Of a stretch of 6,044 nt of DNA, positions 1 to 6,044 are shown piece after piece. Origin of the DNA: Hydrogenothermaceae bacterium (lineage in GTDB: Bacteria > Aquificota > Aquificae > Hydrogenothermales > Hydrogenothermaceae). The stretch spans positions 1 through 6,044 of the forward strand of contig JALSSE010000473.1 of NCBI GenBank assembly GCA_026984415.1, in the 5' to 3' direction. Below the pieces are notes generated by a model. That model worked only from the letters and a program-made list of their open reading frames with translations, was not told the origin of the DNA and did no database searches. Made by a program: the position numbers and the translations under genes. Each line of letters starts with the position of its first letter. Position 1 is the first letter of the stretch.

Positions 1-841
1 TGGTTTAGGTGGAAGATGGGACTCTACAAATATTGTAGAGCCAGAACTGTCTGTAATAACAAATGTATCTTTAGACCATACACATCTCCTTGGAAATACC
101 ATTGAAAAAATTGCTTTTGAAAAGGTAGGAATTGGAAGAAAAGATAAACCTCTTGTTATAGGCTCTAACCAAATAGAGATAGTTAAAGAAGCAGAAAAAA
201 GAGGAATAAAAGAAATTTACCAGTTTGGAAAGGATTTTCATTTTGAAATAAATAAAAATGGGAGTATTAATTACTACTTTGACATATACACAGTTAAAAA
301 TTTAAAACCTTCTATTTTAGGGAAAAGGCAGTTTAACAATTTATCTACTGGACTAACAGCTTTTTTGATTTATGCTGAAAGGGAGATGATACCTGTTGGA
401 ATTGGTTCTATTTACGAAGCTGTATCAAATGTAAAATGGAAAGGTAGAATGGAAATAATAGGAGAAAATCCTGTTATTGTTGTAGATGGTGCCCACAACG
501 AAGATGCTGTTGAGAAAAGTTTTGAAGAATTAAAAGAAATCTTCCCAGATAAAAACATAATTACTGTTTATTCAGGAATGAGGGATAAAAATGTAGATAA
601 GATTGTTAAGGTAATTAAGGAAAACTCAAAGGATATAATCTTTACAAAGATACCTGTTTCCCGCAGTTTAGATAAAGAAGATTTTAAAAATTTTGGTGGA
701 TATAAATTTGTAGAAGAACCTGAAAGTGCTGTTAAATACGCTAAAAGTCTTGCGAAAAAAGATGATGTTATTTTTATAACAGGTTCTTTATACCTTGTCG
801 GTGAAGTCTTAAAAAAGTTTTCACTTAATAAAGTTAAGTAA
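1..841 (+). CDS. folC: Bifunctional folylpolyglutamate/dihydrofolate synthase (FolC), 3' part, 5' end outside window
   Basis: FolC is a cytoplasmic Mur-ligase-family enzyme that uses ATP to add glutamate to folates and, in many bacteria, to join glutamate to dihydropteroate. The frame is open from base 2 to the TAA at 839-841, giving 279 visible residues of a family usually near 420; the N-terminal P-loop part lies off the left edge. Visible motifs, numbered from the first full codon: GLGGRWDSTN (1-10; the family usually has L and A where W and S stand), LDHTHLLG (24-31), FEKVGI (39-44, K41 being the lysine normally carbamylated), GKRQFNN (107-113, Arg where His is usual), GRME (148-151), DGAHN (162-166) and the closing GSLYLVGEV. 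A start at TTG 365 or ATG 386 is not credible because strongly conserved FolC sequence continues upstream in frame. FolC is convergent with flgL and unrelated to it in function. Identification is firm; whether both activities are present cannot be judged from this part. Confidence 0.95.
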   Translation, partial: GLGGRWDSTNIVEPELSVITNVSLDHTHLLGNTIEKIAFEKVGIGRKDKPLVIGSNQIEIVKEAEKRGIKEIYQFGKDFHFEINKNGSINYYFDIYTVKNLKPSILGKRQFNNLSTGLTAFLIYAEREMIPVGIGSIYEAVSNVKWKGRMEIIGENPVIVVDGAHNEDAVEKSFEELKEIFPDKNIITVYSGMRDKNVDKIVKVIKENSKDIIFTKIPVSRSLDKEDFKNFGGYKFVEEPESAVKYAKSLAKKDDVIFITGSLYLVGEVLKKFSLNKVK

Positions 842-1768
842 ACTTAAATCTTTATTTTGGGCAATTGAAGCAAGTAAAGCCTGATAGGCAGTTCTTGATT
901 TTTCTAATTCTGATATAGTTCCTGCGTAATCTGCATCTTCTAATTTTGAAATCAATTCTGAAAAATTAACCCTTAGTGTATTGTTCTGTTCTTCAATATT
1001 ATCAGCAACAACCATCTGTTCACCAATTAAAGAACGGTGCTGCATAATTTTATTTAACCCTATGTCAAAAGCCTCTAAAATAGGAACATTTCCATAAGAA
1101 TTTCCATCTACTGTAACGTTAATATAATCAGCACTGTTATAGAGCCTTGATAAATCTCCAGAATCAATAATCTCTATAATTTTATCAATTGCTTCAACAA
1201 CAAGCATTTTATTGCTAACTTCGTTAACTCCAAGGTAATCTTTTCCACTGAAAGTTGTATTAAGTTCCACACCTTTTGCAATTGGCACAGTTGTTTCAAC
1301 AGTTTCACCCTGATAAGAACCAGTGTTGTCAAAAGGTTTCACCTGAGATTTTACACCTGCAAAAAGGCTACTGTCCCCTACCTGAACATTTGCCTGATTT
1401 ATAATGTAATCCCTCATTGATTGGAAATAATCCCTTAAGATATCAGCATCTTCACTGTCTAAAACACCTGTATTTAAAATTCTAATAATTTCTGTTCTTA
1501 CTTCCTGTCCAACATTTACAATTGTTCCAAGCGTGCTTTCAGCAGCATCTAAATTCGTTTTTACAAGAGATATATTTCTGTTAAAGGTTTCAATATCGCT
1601 GTTTAACCTTTTAAATCTCATAGAACGTATATGGTCTACCGTATTGTCTGAAGGGGCAAGGATTTTTTTACCAGATGCAAGCTGCTTTGTAAACTTTTCT
1701 AAATCCCTTTCTTTTATCCTGTCGTATTTTGTAAATGTATCAAAAAACGAAATATCTGGAATTCTCAT
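821..1768 (-). CDS. flgL: Flagellar hook-associated protein 3 (FlgL, HAP3)
   Basis: FlgL is the second hook-filament junction protein. It is exported through the flagellar type III apparatus and sits between FlgK and the first flagellin ring. The 315 residues match the usual FlgL length. Flagellin-like signatures include SGKKILAPSDN (32-42) in the N-terminal helical region, LFAGVKSQVKPF (135-146), SGKDYLG (174-180) in the central domain, and a C-terminal helix with YQALLAS (295-301) ending in SLLNFIK. No cysteine is present, as is common in exported flagellar proteins. The ATG at 1766-1768 is supported by GGTGA (1773-1777) four bases upstream. A sigma-28 promoter (1804-1830) precedes the gene, so it can be transcribed apart from flgK. 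The stop codon (821-823) lies inside the folC coding region, giving a 21-bp convergent overlap. Very short FlgL-like flagellins are the main alternative, but the position after flgK and the motifs favour FlgL. Confidence 0.94.
   Translation of the reverse strand: MRIPDISFFDTFTKYDRIKERDLEKFTKQLASGKKILAPSDNTVDHIRSMRFKRLNSDIETFNRNISLVKTNLDAAESTLGTIVNVGQEVRTEIIRILNTGVLDSEDADILRDYFQSMRDYIINQANVQVGDSSLFAGVKSQVKPFDNTGSYQGETVETTVPIAKGVELNTTFSGKDYLGVNEVSNKMLVVEAIDKIIEIIDSGDLSRLYNSADYINVTVDGNSYGNVPILEAFDIGLNKIMQHRSLIGEQMVVADNIEEQNNTLRVNFSELISKLEDADYAGTISELEKSRTAYQALLASIAQNKDLSLLNFIK
823..847. repeat. AT-only inverted repeats at the folC/flgL convergence
   Basis: Three copies of one 6-mer in alternating orientation lie here: acttaa (823-828), ttaagt (834-839) and acttaa (842-847). 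They can form alternative short stems, for example TTAAG-TAAA-CTTAA at 834-847, which is followed on the plus strand by a T-rich stretch (849-858). This is the only hairpin-like element at the gene ends and could be a weak terminator for folC. The stems are 5-6 A/T-rich pairs, which would be unstable, especially in a thermophile, and the bases also encode the ends of both proteins. A terminator role is a guess. Confidence 0.25.
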
Positions 1769-1803
1769 CTTTTCACCAGTTTATCTTTCTTTTTCAAGTT
1801 CTA

Positions 1804-1830
1804 TTATCGGAATATTTTTTATTAATTTTA
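1804..1830 (-). promoter_or_regulatory. Sigma-28 (FliA) promoter of flgL
   Basis: Read on the minus strand, TAAA (1830-1827) is followed by exactly 15 bases and then TCCGATAA (1811-1804). The FliA consensus is TAAA-N15-GCCGATAA, so only the first base of the -10 box differs. The -35 box begins 8 bases past the flgK stop. Transcription would start near 1797, leaving a leader of about 29 bases with the GGTGA ribosome site. Matching spacing and a second copy before flgK make chance unlikely. Confidence 0.85.
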
Positions 1831-1837
1831 GGTTAAA

Positions 1838-3295
1838 TTAACGGACAAGTCCAAGTACAGTTTGTAAAAGCTCATCAGTAACGTTTATTATCTTTGCTGA
1901 AGCTTCATAAGCCCTCTGTAATTTTGTTAAATTAATAAGTTCCTCATCCATATTTACAGAGCTAATTTCTTTCATTTTATTCTCAATATTTTCCCTGAGG
2001 AAACTGTTTTGTTTTACTCTGTCATCAGTATGTTCAATCTCAAATCCTATTGGAGCAACAATTCCAGAACTGTAATACTCATTAAAGGATTTTTCTTTTA
2101 TTTTATTGTATGTTGAAGTGTCATTTAATTTGTAGGATATGGAACCTAATGTTATTTCTCCATCAGAAAGTAAATCTGTTTCCTGTGAAGAGGTTAAAGC
2201 CCCATCAATAGAATCTTTTAAATTGATAATTTTCTTTATATTTGTGTTGTCAGAGTTTGTGTATGTAGGGTCAGATGCAGCAGCTATATTTTTAGGGTCT
2301 GAGATGTTTAGGTAAATGTTTGATGAGTTCAAATTTGTTGAGCTAACTGAAGGGTCTATTGAGAAGAAATCAATATTATTATTTCCTTCTAAATCATAAC
2401 CATCCCTGTGTATTTTGTTTACTGTAAGGGCTAAAGTTGCTGTAAAATCATCTAATTTTTTTAAATTTTTATTTATAAATTCAACACCTCTTAAATCTCC
2501 GCCGATTTCACCTTTTTTAATTTCTGAAGTTATGTTAACCCCATCCCATCTGACAATTGGATTCTTTTCTGTGTCTGTTTCGTATGTTAATTCAAAATTT
2601 TTATCAAATGATACAAGTGTAAATCCTTTTGATGTTGTAATATCAGCAGTTCCATCTTTATAGGTGATTATTTTTGTGTCTATTAAATTTGAAATTTCTT
2701 TTAATGTTTTGTCCCTTTCATCTAAATAAAAGTTCAATTTGTCTGGGTCTTTTTGGAAAGCTCTAATATTCTGGTTTATTTTTGTTAAATGTTCTGTAAG
2801 GTTATTTAGTTTTGAAATGTTATCCTGTACTGCAAGGGAGGTTTTTTCTTTTATATCATTTAATGTTTCATTACTGTTTCTTATCCTTCCTACTAAATCC
2901 TGAGCTTTAGTTATAACTTTTTGCCTTGCTGCTAAATCATCTGGGTTTACTGCCATATCGTTAAAAGAGTTGAAAAATTCATTTATTTCATTAGAAAATC
3001 CAGAACCTTGAATGTCGTTAAATACAGCTTCTATCTGCTTTAGAACATCTTTGTATTCATCATCTCCAGTTACTTCCTGATTTATTGTTGCAAACCTTTT
3101 AAATAGAGATTCGTTGTACTTCCTTTCAACCTTCTCTAAATTAACGCCGCCTGTTGGCATATCCTGAAATACAGGGACTTTTCTTGTGTAGCCTTCTGTA
3201 AATACGTTTGATATGTTCCTGTTTGTTAGATTTATACCTTTTTTATGTGAAAGTAAAGATTGACCAGCTATAGATAAAGAATAAAATAGAGACAT
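1838..3295 (-). CDS. flgK: Flagellar hook-associated protein 1 (FlgK, HAP1)
   Basis: FlgK caps the hook and forms the first hook-filament junction ring; it is secreted by the flagellar export gate. The 485-residue protein has the flagellar rod/hook N-terminal signature NRNISNVFTEGYTR (25-38), the inner FlgK block with LDERDKTLKEISNLID (191-206) and a following GFTLV (224-228), then GGDLRGVEFIN (265-275) and VNKIHRDGYDLEGN (292-305). The C-terminal signature VNMDEELINLTKLQRAYEAS (447-466) ends in a helix closing TVLGLVR. It is somewhat shorter than enterobacterial FlgK (about 550), the shortfall probably lying in the variable surface domain; all conserved blocks are present. No cysteine is present. 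The ATG at 3293-3295 has AAGAGG (3303-3308) seven bases upstream. A consensus sigma-28 promoter precedes it. The gene follows flgN, its likely chaperone gene, by 45 bp, and flgL follows 69 bp later. Confidence 0.96.
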   Translation of the reverse strand: MSLFYSLSIAGQSLLSHKKGINLTNRNISNVFTEGYTRKVPVFQDMPTGGVNLEKVERKYNESLFKRFATINQEVTGDDEYKDVLKQIEAVFNDIQGSGFSNEINEFFNSFNDMAVNPDDLAARQKVITKAQDLVGRIRNSNETLNDIKEKTSLAVQDNISKLNNLTEHLTKINQNIRAFQKDPDKLNFYLDERDKTLKEISNLIDTKIITYKDGTADITTSKGFTLVSFDKNFELTYETDTEKNPIVRWDGVNITSEIKKGEIGGDLRGVEFINKNLKKLDDFTATLALTVNKIHRDGYDLEGNNNIDFFSIDPSVSSTNLNSSNIYLNISDPKNIAAASDPTYTNSDNTNIKKIINLKDSIDGALTSSQETDLLSDGEITLGSISYKLNDTSTYNKIKEKSFNEYYSSGIVAPIGFEIEHTDDRVKQNSFLRENIENKMKEISSVNMDEELINLTKLQRAYEASAKIINVTDELLQTVLGLVR

Positions 3296-3326
3296 TTTAA
3301 AACCTCTTTGTTTAGTTTTAATATTA

Positions 3327-3353
3327 TTATCGGCTTTTGGTTATATTTTTTTA
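3327..3353 (-). promoter_or_regulatory. Sigma-28 (FliA) promoter of flgK, exact consensus
   Basis: On the minus strand, TAAA (3353-3350) is followed by 15 bases and GCCGATAA (3334-3327), an exact match to the TAAA-N15-GCCGATAA consensus for FliA. The -35 box and most of the spacer lie in the last codons and stop of flgN, so the promoter is embedded in the end of the chaperone gene. The start point would be near 3320, giving a leader of about 25 bases that contains the AAGAGG ribosome site of flgK. Confidence 0.9.
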
Positions 3354-3697
3354 TTGATTAAACCTTTTTTCTCAGATTGGACTGTTCCAGATTGGTTGTA
3401 CTGTTGAGGTGATTCTACAAAAATTGAGTCAAAGATTTCTTCTATAAATTTTGCATTTCCTAAAGCTATTTCCATATTTCTGTTGCTGAGTCTTTTAATG
3501 TTATCTAATTTTTCTCTGTAAGGTTCTAAATCTTCTTTTTTGAACATACTTAATTTATAAATCAAGTCCTGTTTTTCTTTTACCACAAGTTCTAACTGGA
3601 CAGCGTATTTTGTATCTGAAATAGACTTGATAAGTAAATCCCTTTCTTCCTCTAACTTGTATTCTAAAAAATTAAGCAGGTCTAACACACTTTCCAT
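3341..3697 (-). CDS. flgN: FlgN-like flagellar export chaperone
   Basis: FlgN is a small cytoplasmic chaperone that binds the C-terminal helices of FlgK and FlgL and delivers them to the flagellar export apparatus. This 118-residue protein fits the family: it is almost wholly helical and charged, with leucine-rich heptad-like stretches at 5-54 and 57-93, and a C-terminal tail containing QQYNQSGTVQ (98-107) and closing INKKI, similar in style to the Tyr-x-x-x-Gly tail seen in FlgN proteins. No cysteine or membrane segment is seen. The assignment relies on size, helical pattern, tail and position directly before flgK, because FlgN sequences diverge widely. The ATG at 3695-3697 has GTGGTG (3703-3708) five bases upstream. 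The 49-bp gap to mqnC holds no sigma-28 box, so expression probably comes by readthrough or from a weak sigma-70-type promoter. Its final codons carry the -35 region of the flgK promoter. Confidence 0.75.
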   Translation of the reverse strand: MESVLDLLNFLEYKLEEERDLLIKSISDTKYAVQLELVVKEKQDLIYKLSMFKKEDLEPYREKLDNIKRLSNRNMEIALGNAKFIEEIFDSIFVESPQQYNQSGTVQSEKKGLINKKI

Positions 3698-3746
3698 TTT
3701 TACACCACTTTGTTTTATAAATCTTTTCGTTTGGAAAATGTAAATC

Positions 3747-4832
3747 TTAAAATGTTCTAACTATGTTGTAGTAAGTGTCCCTCTGGGCTGGGATGAATCC
3801 TGCTTCTTTTATTATTTTTGCCATCTTTTCAGGCTTTGGATATGAAACTGAAAGACCTGTTGATGTTACAACATTTTCTTCAATCATTGTACTTCCAAGG
3901 TCGTTAGCACCAAAGTGAAGTCCAACTGGTCCTATTTTCATAGTCTGTGTTACGTGGGAAGTCTGGATATTATCAAAATTGTCTAAAAATATCCTTGCAA
4001 CCGCTAAAACTTTTAGATAGTAAGCAGATGTTGGAGGCTCAAGGTGGTCAAGCATAGTTCCACCTTTCTGGAAAGTCCACGGGATAAAAGCTGTAAATCC
4101 ACCAGTCCTATCCTGTAAATTTCTTACATGTGAAAGGTGTTCTATAATGTGTTTTGGTTTTTCAACATGACCAAACATCATTGTTGCTGTTGTTCTCATA
4201 CCTAATTGGTGGGCTGTTTCATGGACTTGAAGCCACTGGTTTGTAGTTGTTTTGTTTGAAGAAATTAAAACTCTAACTTCATCTGATAGAATTTCAGCAC
4301 CACCACCAGGGAGACTATCAAGTCCTGCATCTTTTAAAGTTTCAAGTACTTCCCTGTAAGACATTTTTTCTAACTTTGAAATGTAATTTATTTCTGTTGC
4401 AGATAAGGAATGGATATGTATTTCAGGAAATCTTTTTTTAATTCCCTTAAAAAGCTCCACATAGAAATCCAGTCTTAAATCTGGATTTAAACCACCCTGC
4501 ATAAGTAATGTAGTTCCACCCCAATCAACAAGTTCCTGTATTTTCTGGTATATTTCTTCAAAGTCAAGTACATAAGCATCTGAATCGCTTTTTTTCCTCT
4601 GGAATGCACAGAATTTACATCCTGCAACACAAACATTTGTGTAATTAACATTTCTATCAACAACAAAAGTAACAACATTGTCAGGATGTTTCTGTGTTCT
4701 AACGTAGTCTGCAAGCCTTCCTAACGTAAGAAGGTCTGAATCTGTAAGAAGCTCTAAAGCTTCCTCTTCAGAAATCCTTTCATTATTAAATACTTTTTCA
4801 ATAACTGGGGAGTTTATATTTAAAGTTTCCAT
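3747..4832 (-). CDS. mqnC: Cyclic dehypoxanthinyl futalosine synthase (MqnC), radical SAM
   Basis: MqnC is the radical S-adenosylmethionine enzyme that cyclises dehypoxanthine futalosine in the futalosine pathway to menaquinone. The 361-residue length is typical. The cluster-binding CxxxCxxC motif is CVAGCKFC (C68, C72, C75) within VDRNVNYTNVC, a block typical of MqnC and its relatives. Further blocks are LLMQGGLNP (109-117), LDSLPGGGAEIL (171-182), TTATMMFGHVE (214-224), TGGFTAFIPW (243-252) and GANDLGSTMIEENVV (308-322). MqnE (aminofutalosine synthase) is the nearest alternative; the MQGGLNP and PGGGAEIL context and the length favour MqnC. The ATG at 4830-4832 has a strong AAGAGGA (4837-4843) four bases upstream, and only 11 bp separate it from the glnD stop, so the two are very probably co-transcribed. 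No other menaquinone gene is in the window; such scattering is common for mqn genes. Confidence 0.93.
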   Translation of the reverse strand: METLNINSPVIEKVFNNERISEEEALELLTDSDLLTLGRLADYVRTQKHPDNVVTFVVDRNVNYTNVCVAGCKFCAFQRKKSDSDAYVLDFEEIYQKIQELVDWGGTTLLMQGGLNPDLRLDFYVELFKGIKKRFPEIHIHSLSATEINYISKLEKMSYREVLETLKDAGLDSLPGGGAEILSDEVRVLISSNKTTTNQWLQVHETAHQLGMRTTATMMFGHVEKPKHIIEHLSHVRNLQDRTGGFTAFIPWTFQKGGTMLDHLEPPTSAYYLKVLAVARIFLDNFDNIQTSHVTQTMKIGPVGLHFGANDLGSTMIEENVVTSTGLSVSYPKPEKMAKIIKEAGFIPAQRDTYYNIVRTF

Positions 4833-4843
4833 ATCTTCCTCTT

Positions 4844-6044
4844 TTACGATTTCAGAACTTTTAACATCTCTCCTTTTATTTTTGAGAGAAGCTCCTCATC
4901 GTAGATTTTGTTTTTGTTTAAATCCCTTACGTAAAAAGCATCTCTTGCCCTTTCGCCCTGTGTTGAAACTTTAGCAATATGGACATATATGTTAAATTTA
5001 TCAAATACTTTAATAATGTCAAAAAGTAAGCCTATTCTGTCTTCTGCTGAAATGTCAAAAATTGTGTAGCTGTCAGACAGCTTATTATCTATTTTAACAA
5101 AAGTTGGTGGTGGTATGGTAGAAGCCTTAAATCCTTTCTGTGTAATTTTTAATTCATCTATTGATATATTTCCATTTAAAATTTCGTTAAATAAATCTAA
5201 AAATTCCTGAAATCTGCTTTCGTCAATTGCCTCTAACGCTGATGTAGAAACCTTCAGATTAACTATACTAACACCATCTTTCCTTGTAAAACTGTAAACG
5301 CTGAGTATATTTATATTCATTGCACTGAGGGCACCTGTAATCAGTAAAAGGGGGTTTTTAACATCTGATATTGCCATATCTATATTTGAAAATCCAACAC
5401 CTGCCTTCTTTTCAAAGTAAAACTGTATATCACCAGTTTTTAACAGTTCCTCTTCTAACATAAGATGTTTAAAAGCATCGTCGGAAGTTGTAGATAAAAG
5501 GTAATAATCACTTATCCTGTTTAGGTGGAATTCTGCCCTTTCTTCCCCAAGTTCTGCACTTAATAGGGCTTTTAATCTTTTTCTTTTTTCTTCAATTCTT
5601 CTCTGGTTTAGCTGGTCAACAGGTATTTCTTCTTCAAATATTTCCATTGTTTTGTTAAATAGTTCCCAGAGTAGGGAGTTTTTCCAGTCATTCCATACAT
5701 TTGGTCCAACTGCATTTGCATCACACCACGTAAGGACAGTAAGCATTTTTAGTATTTCAGGATTTTTTACAGTCTGTACAAAACTTTCTATAACTTTTGG
5801 TTCGTGAATATTTCTTCTCTGAGATATTTTTGCCATTTCTAAATGGTGTCTGACTAAATAGCTTACAATTTCTGCTTCTTCATCTGTATAATCAAATCTT
5901 TTCATGATGTCATATGCCATTTTTGCCCCTAAAACGCTGTGGTCTGCCTTGTGTCCCTTTCCGATGTCGTGGAGGAAAATTGCCCATATAAGAAGGTCTT
6001 TTCTTTCAATTTCTTTATATAACTCGTACATCTTTTTCTTTTCT
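4844..6044 (-). CDS. glnD: PII uridylyltransferase/uridylyl-removing enzyme (GlnD), C-terminal part, 5' end outside window
   Basis: GlnD senses glutamine and adds or removes UMP on PII proteins, controlling nitrogen assimilation. About 399 codons are visible; the N-terminal nucleotidyltransferase domain lies off the right edge. An ATG at 6029-6031 could be taken as the start, but the frame stays open to 6044 and family-like sequence (LYKEIERKDLL) spans this site, so it is internal. Numbering from that Met: an HD domain with LHDIGKGHKADH (20-31; H21, D22, H31 as likely metal ligands) and RHHL (61-64); the GlnD block with AQRR-like ISQRRNIHEPKVI (69-81) and TWCDANAVGP (101-110) plus WNDWKNSLLW; then two ACT domains, about 226-288 and 322-393, the second with DRIGLLFDI (331-339) and RARDAFYVRD (361-370). 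ACT1 has DGVSIVNLKV instead of the usual Asp-x-Phe ending. The HD residues look intact, so uridylyl removal is plausible; transferase activity cannot be judged. It leads the minus-strand gene string. Confidence 0.93.
   Translation of the reverse strand, partial: EKKKMYELYKEIERKDLLIWAIFLHDIGKGHKADHSVLGAKMAYDIMKRFDYTDEEAEIVSYLVRHHLEMAKISQRRNIHEPKVIESFVQTVKNPEILKMLTVLTWCDANAVGPNVWNDWKNSLLWELFNKTMEIFEEEIPVDQLNQRRIEEKRKRLKALLSAELGEERAEFHLNRISDYYLLSTTSDDAFKHLMLEEELLKTGDIQFYFEKKAGVGFSNIDMAISDVKNPLLLITGALSAMNINILSVYSFTRKDGVSIVNLKVSTSALEAIDESRFQEFLDLFNEILNGNISIDELKITQKGFKASTIPPPTFVKIDNKLSDSYTIFDISAEDRIGLLFDIIKVFDKFNIYVHIAKVSTQGERARDAFYVRDLNKNKIYDEELLSKIKGEMLKVLKS

Noticed and set aside
767..780. GTTAT/ATAAC hairpin within the folC 3' region as a terminator for flgL
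   Set aside because: A 5-bp, mostly A/T stem with the T-run six bases away from it on the minus strand; unlikely to terminate transcription.
1533..1841. Plus-strand open frame of 102 codons
   Set aside because: It lies antisense to the well-supported start of flgL and the flgK-flgL gap, is rich in Ser, Phe and Leu as expected of a shadow frame, and shows no recognisable motif.
1822..1841. Perfect 7-bp inverted repeat TTAATTT/AAATTAA across the flgK stop
   Set aside because: All A/T pairs and no T-run follows it on the minus strand, so it is not a terminator; it overlaps the flgL -35 box but nothing marks it as an operator.
1843..1852. Short palindrome GGAC-AA-GTCC at the end of flgK
   Set aside because: Only 4 bp with a 2-base loop, and it is explained by the codons of the conserved FlgK C-terminus.
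2501..2508. GCCGATTT on the plus strand, resembling a sigma-28 -10 box
   Set aside because: It is antisense inside flgK, has two mismatches at the conserved end, and no TAAA sits 15 bases upstream.
2415..2663. Plus-strand open frame of 82 codons
   Set aside because: Wholly antisense to flgK with no recognisable domain; an opposite-strand shadow.
3714..3744. Sigma-70-like promoter (TTTACA-N19-TATAAA) before flgN
   Set aside because: The spacer is longer than normal and such AT-rich matches are frequent in this composition; too weak to list as a feature.
4487..4714. Minus-strand open frame of 75 codons
   Set aside because: Lies in another frame inside mqnC across its iron-sulfur motif; mqnC is clearly the real gene here.
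1..6044. CRISPR array, tRNA, rRNA, insertion sequence or defence genes
   Set aside because: No regularly spaced repeats, no cloverleaf or rRNA-like stretch, no transposase motifs or terminal repeats were seen, and nearly every base is explained by six housekeeping or flagellar genes.

Overview
The window is AT-rich (about one third G+C by eye) and gene-dense, with ATA, AGA and AGG codons in frequent use. It appears to be chromosomal DNA of a flagellated bacterium that makes menaquinone by the futalosine route and carries a GlnD nitrogen sensor. That mix, with compact FlgK and FlgL proteins, suggests a low-GC member of the Aquificota (Hydrogenothermaceae such as Sulfurihydrogenibium or relatives). 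This placement is an inference from gene content and composition and was not checked by a search.

Layout: bases 1-841 (+) hold the 3' two thirds of folC, whose reading frame is open to the left edge. The other five genes all lie on the minus strand. In transcription order they are glnD (5' end beyond the right edge; 6044-4844), mqnC (4832-3747), flgN (3697-3341), flgK (3295-1838) and flgL (1768-821). The gaps are 11, 49, 45 and 69 bp. FolC and flgL meet tail to tail and overlap by 21 bp.

How the genes work together: flgN, flgK and flgL form a hook-filament junction module. FlgN is the export chaperone, and FlgK (HAP1) and FlgL (HAP3) join the hook to the filament. The clearest regulatory signal is a pair of sigma-28 (FliA) promoters of the form TAAA-N15-[G/T]CCGATAA, one directly before flgK and one directly before flgL. 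No such element precedes flgN, which sits downstream of glnD and mqnC and probably depends partly on readthrough from them. The two structural genes are therefore wired as late flagellar genes, while their chaperone appears tied to a housekeeping transcript.

There is no tRNA, rRNA, CRISPR array, insertion sequence or defence system in the window, and no intergenic stretch exceeds 69 bp. I found no undescribed system. The points of interest are the promoter wiring, the mixed-function gene string and the overlapping convergent ends.
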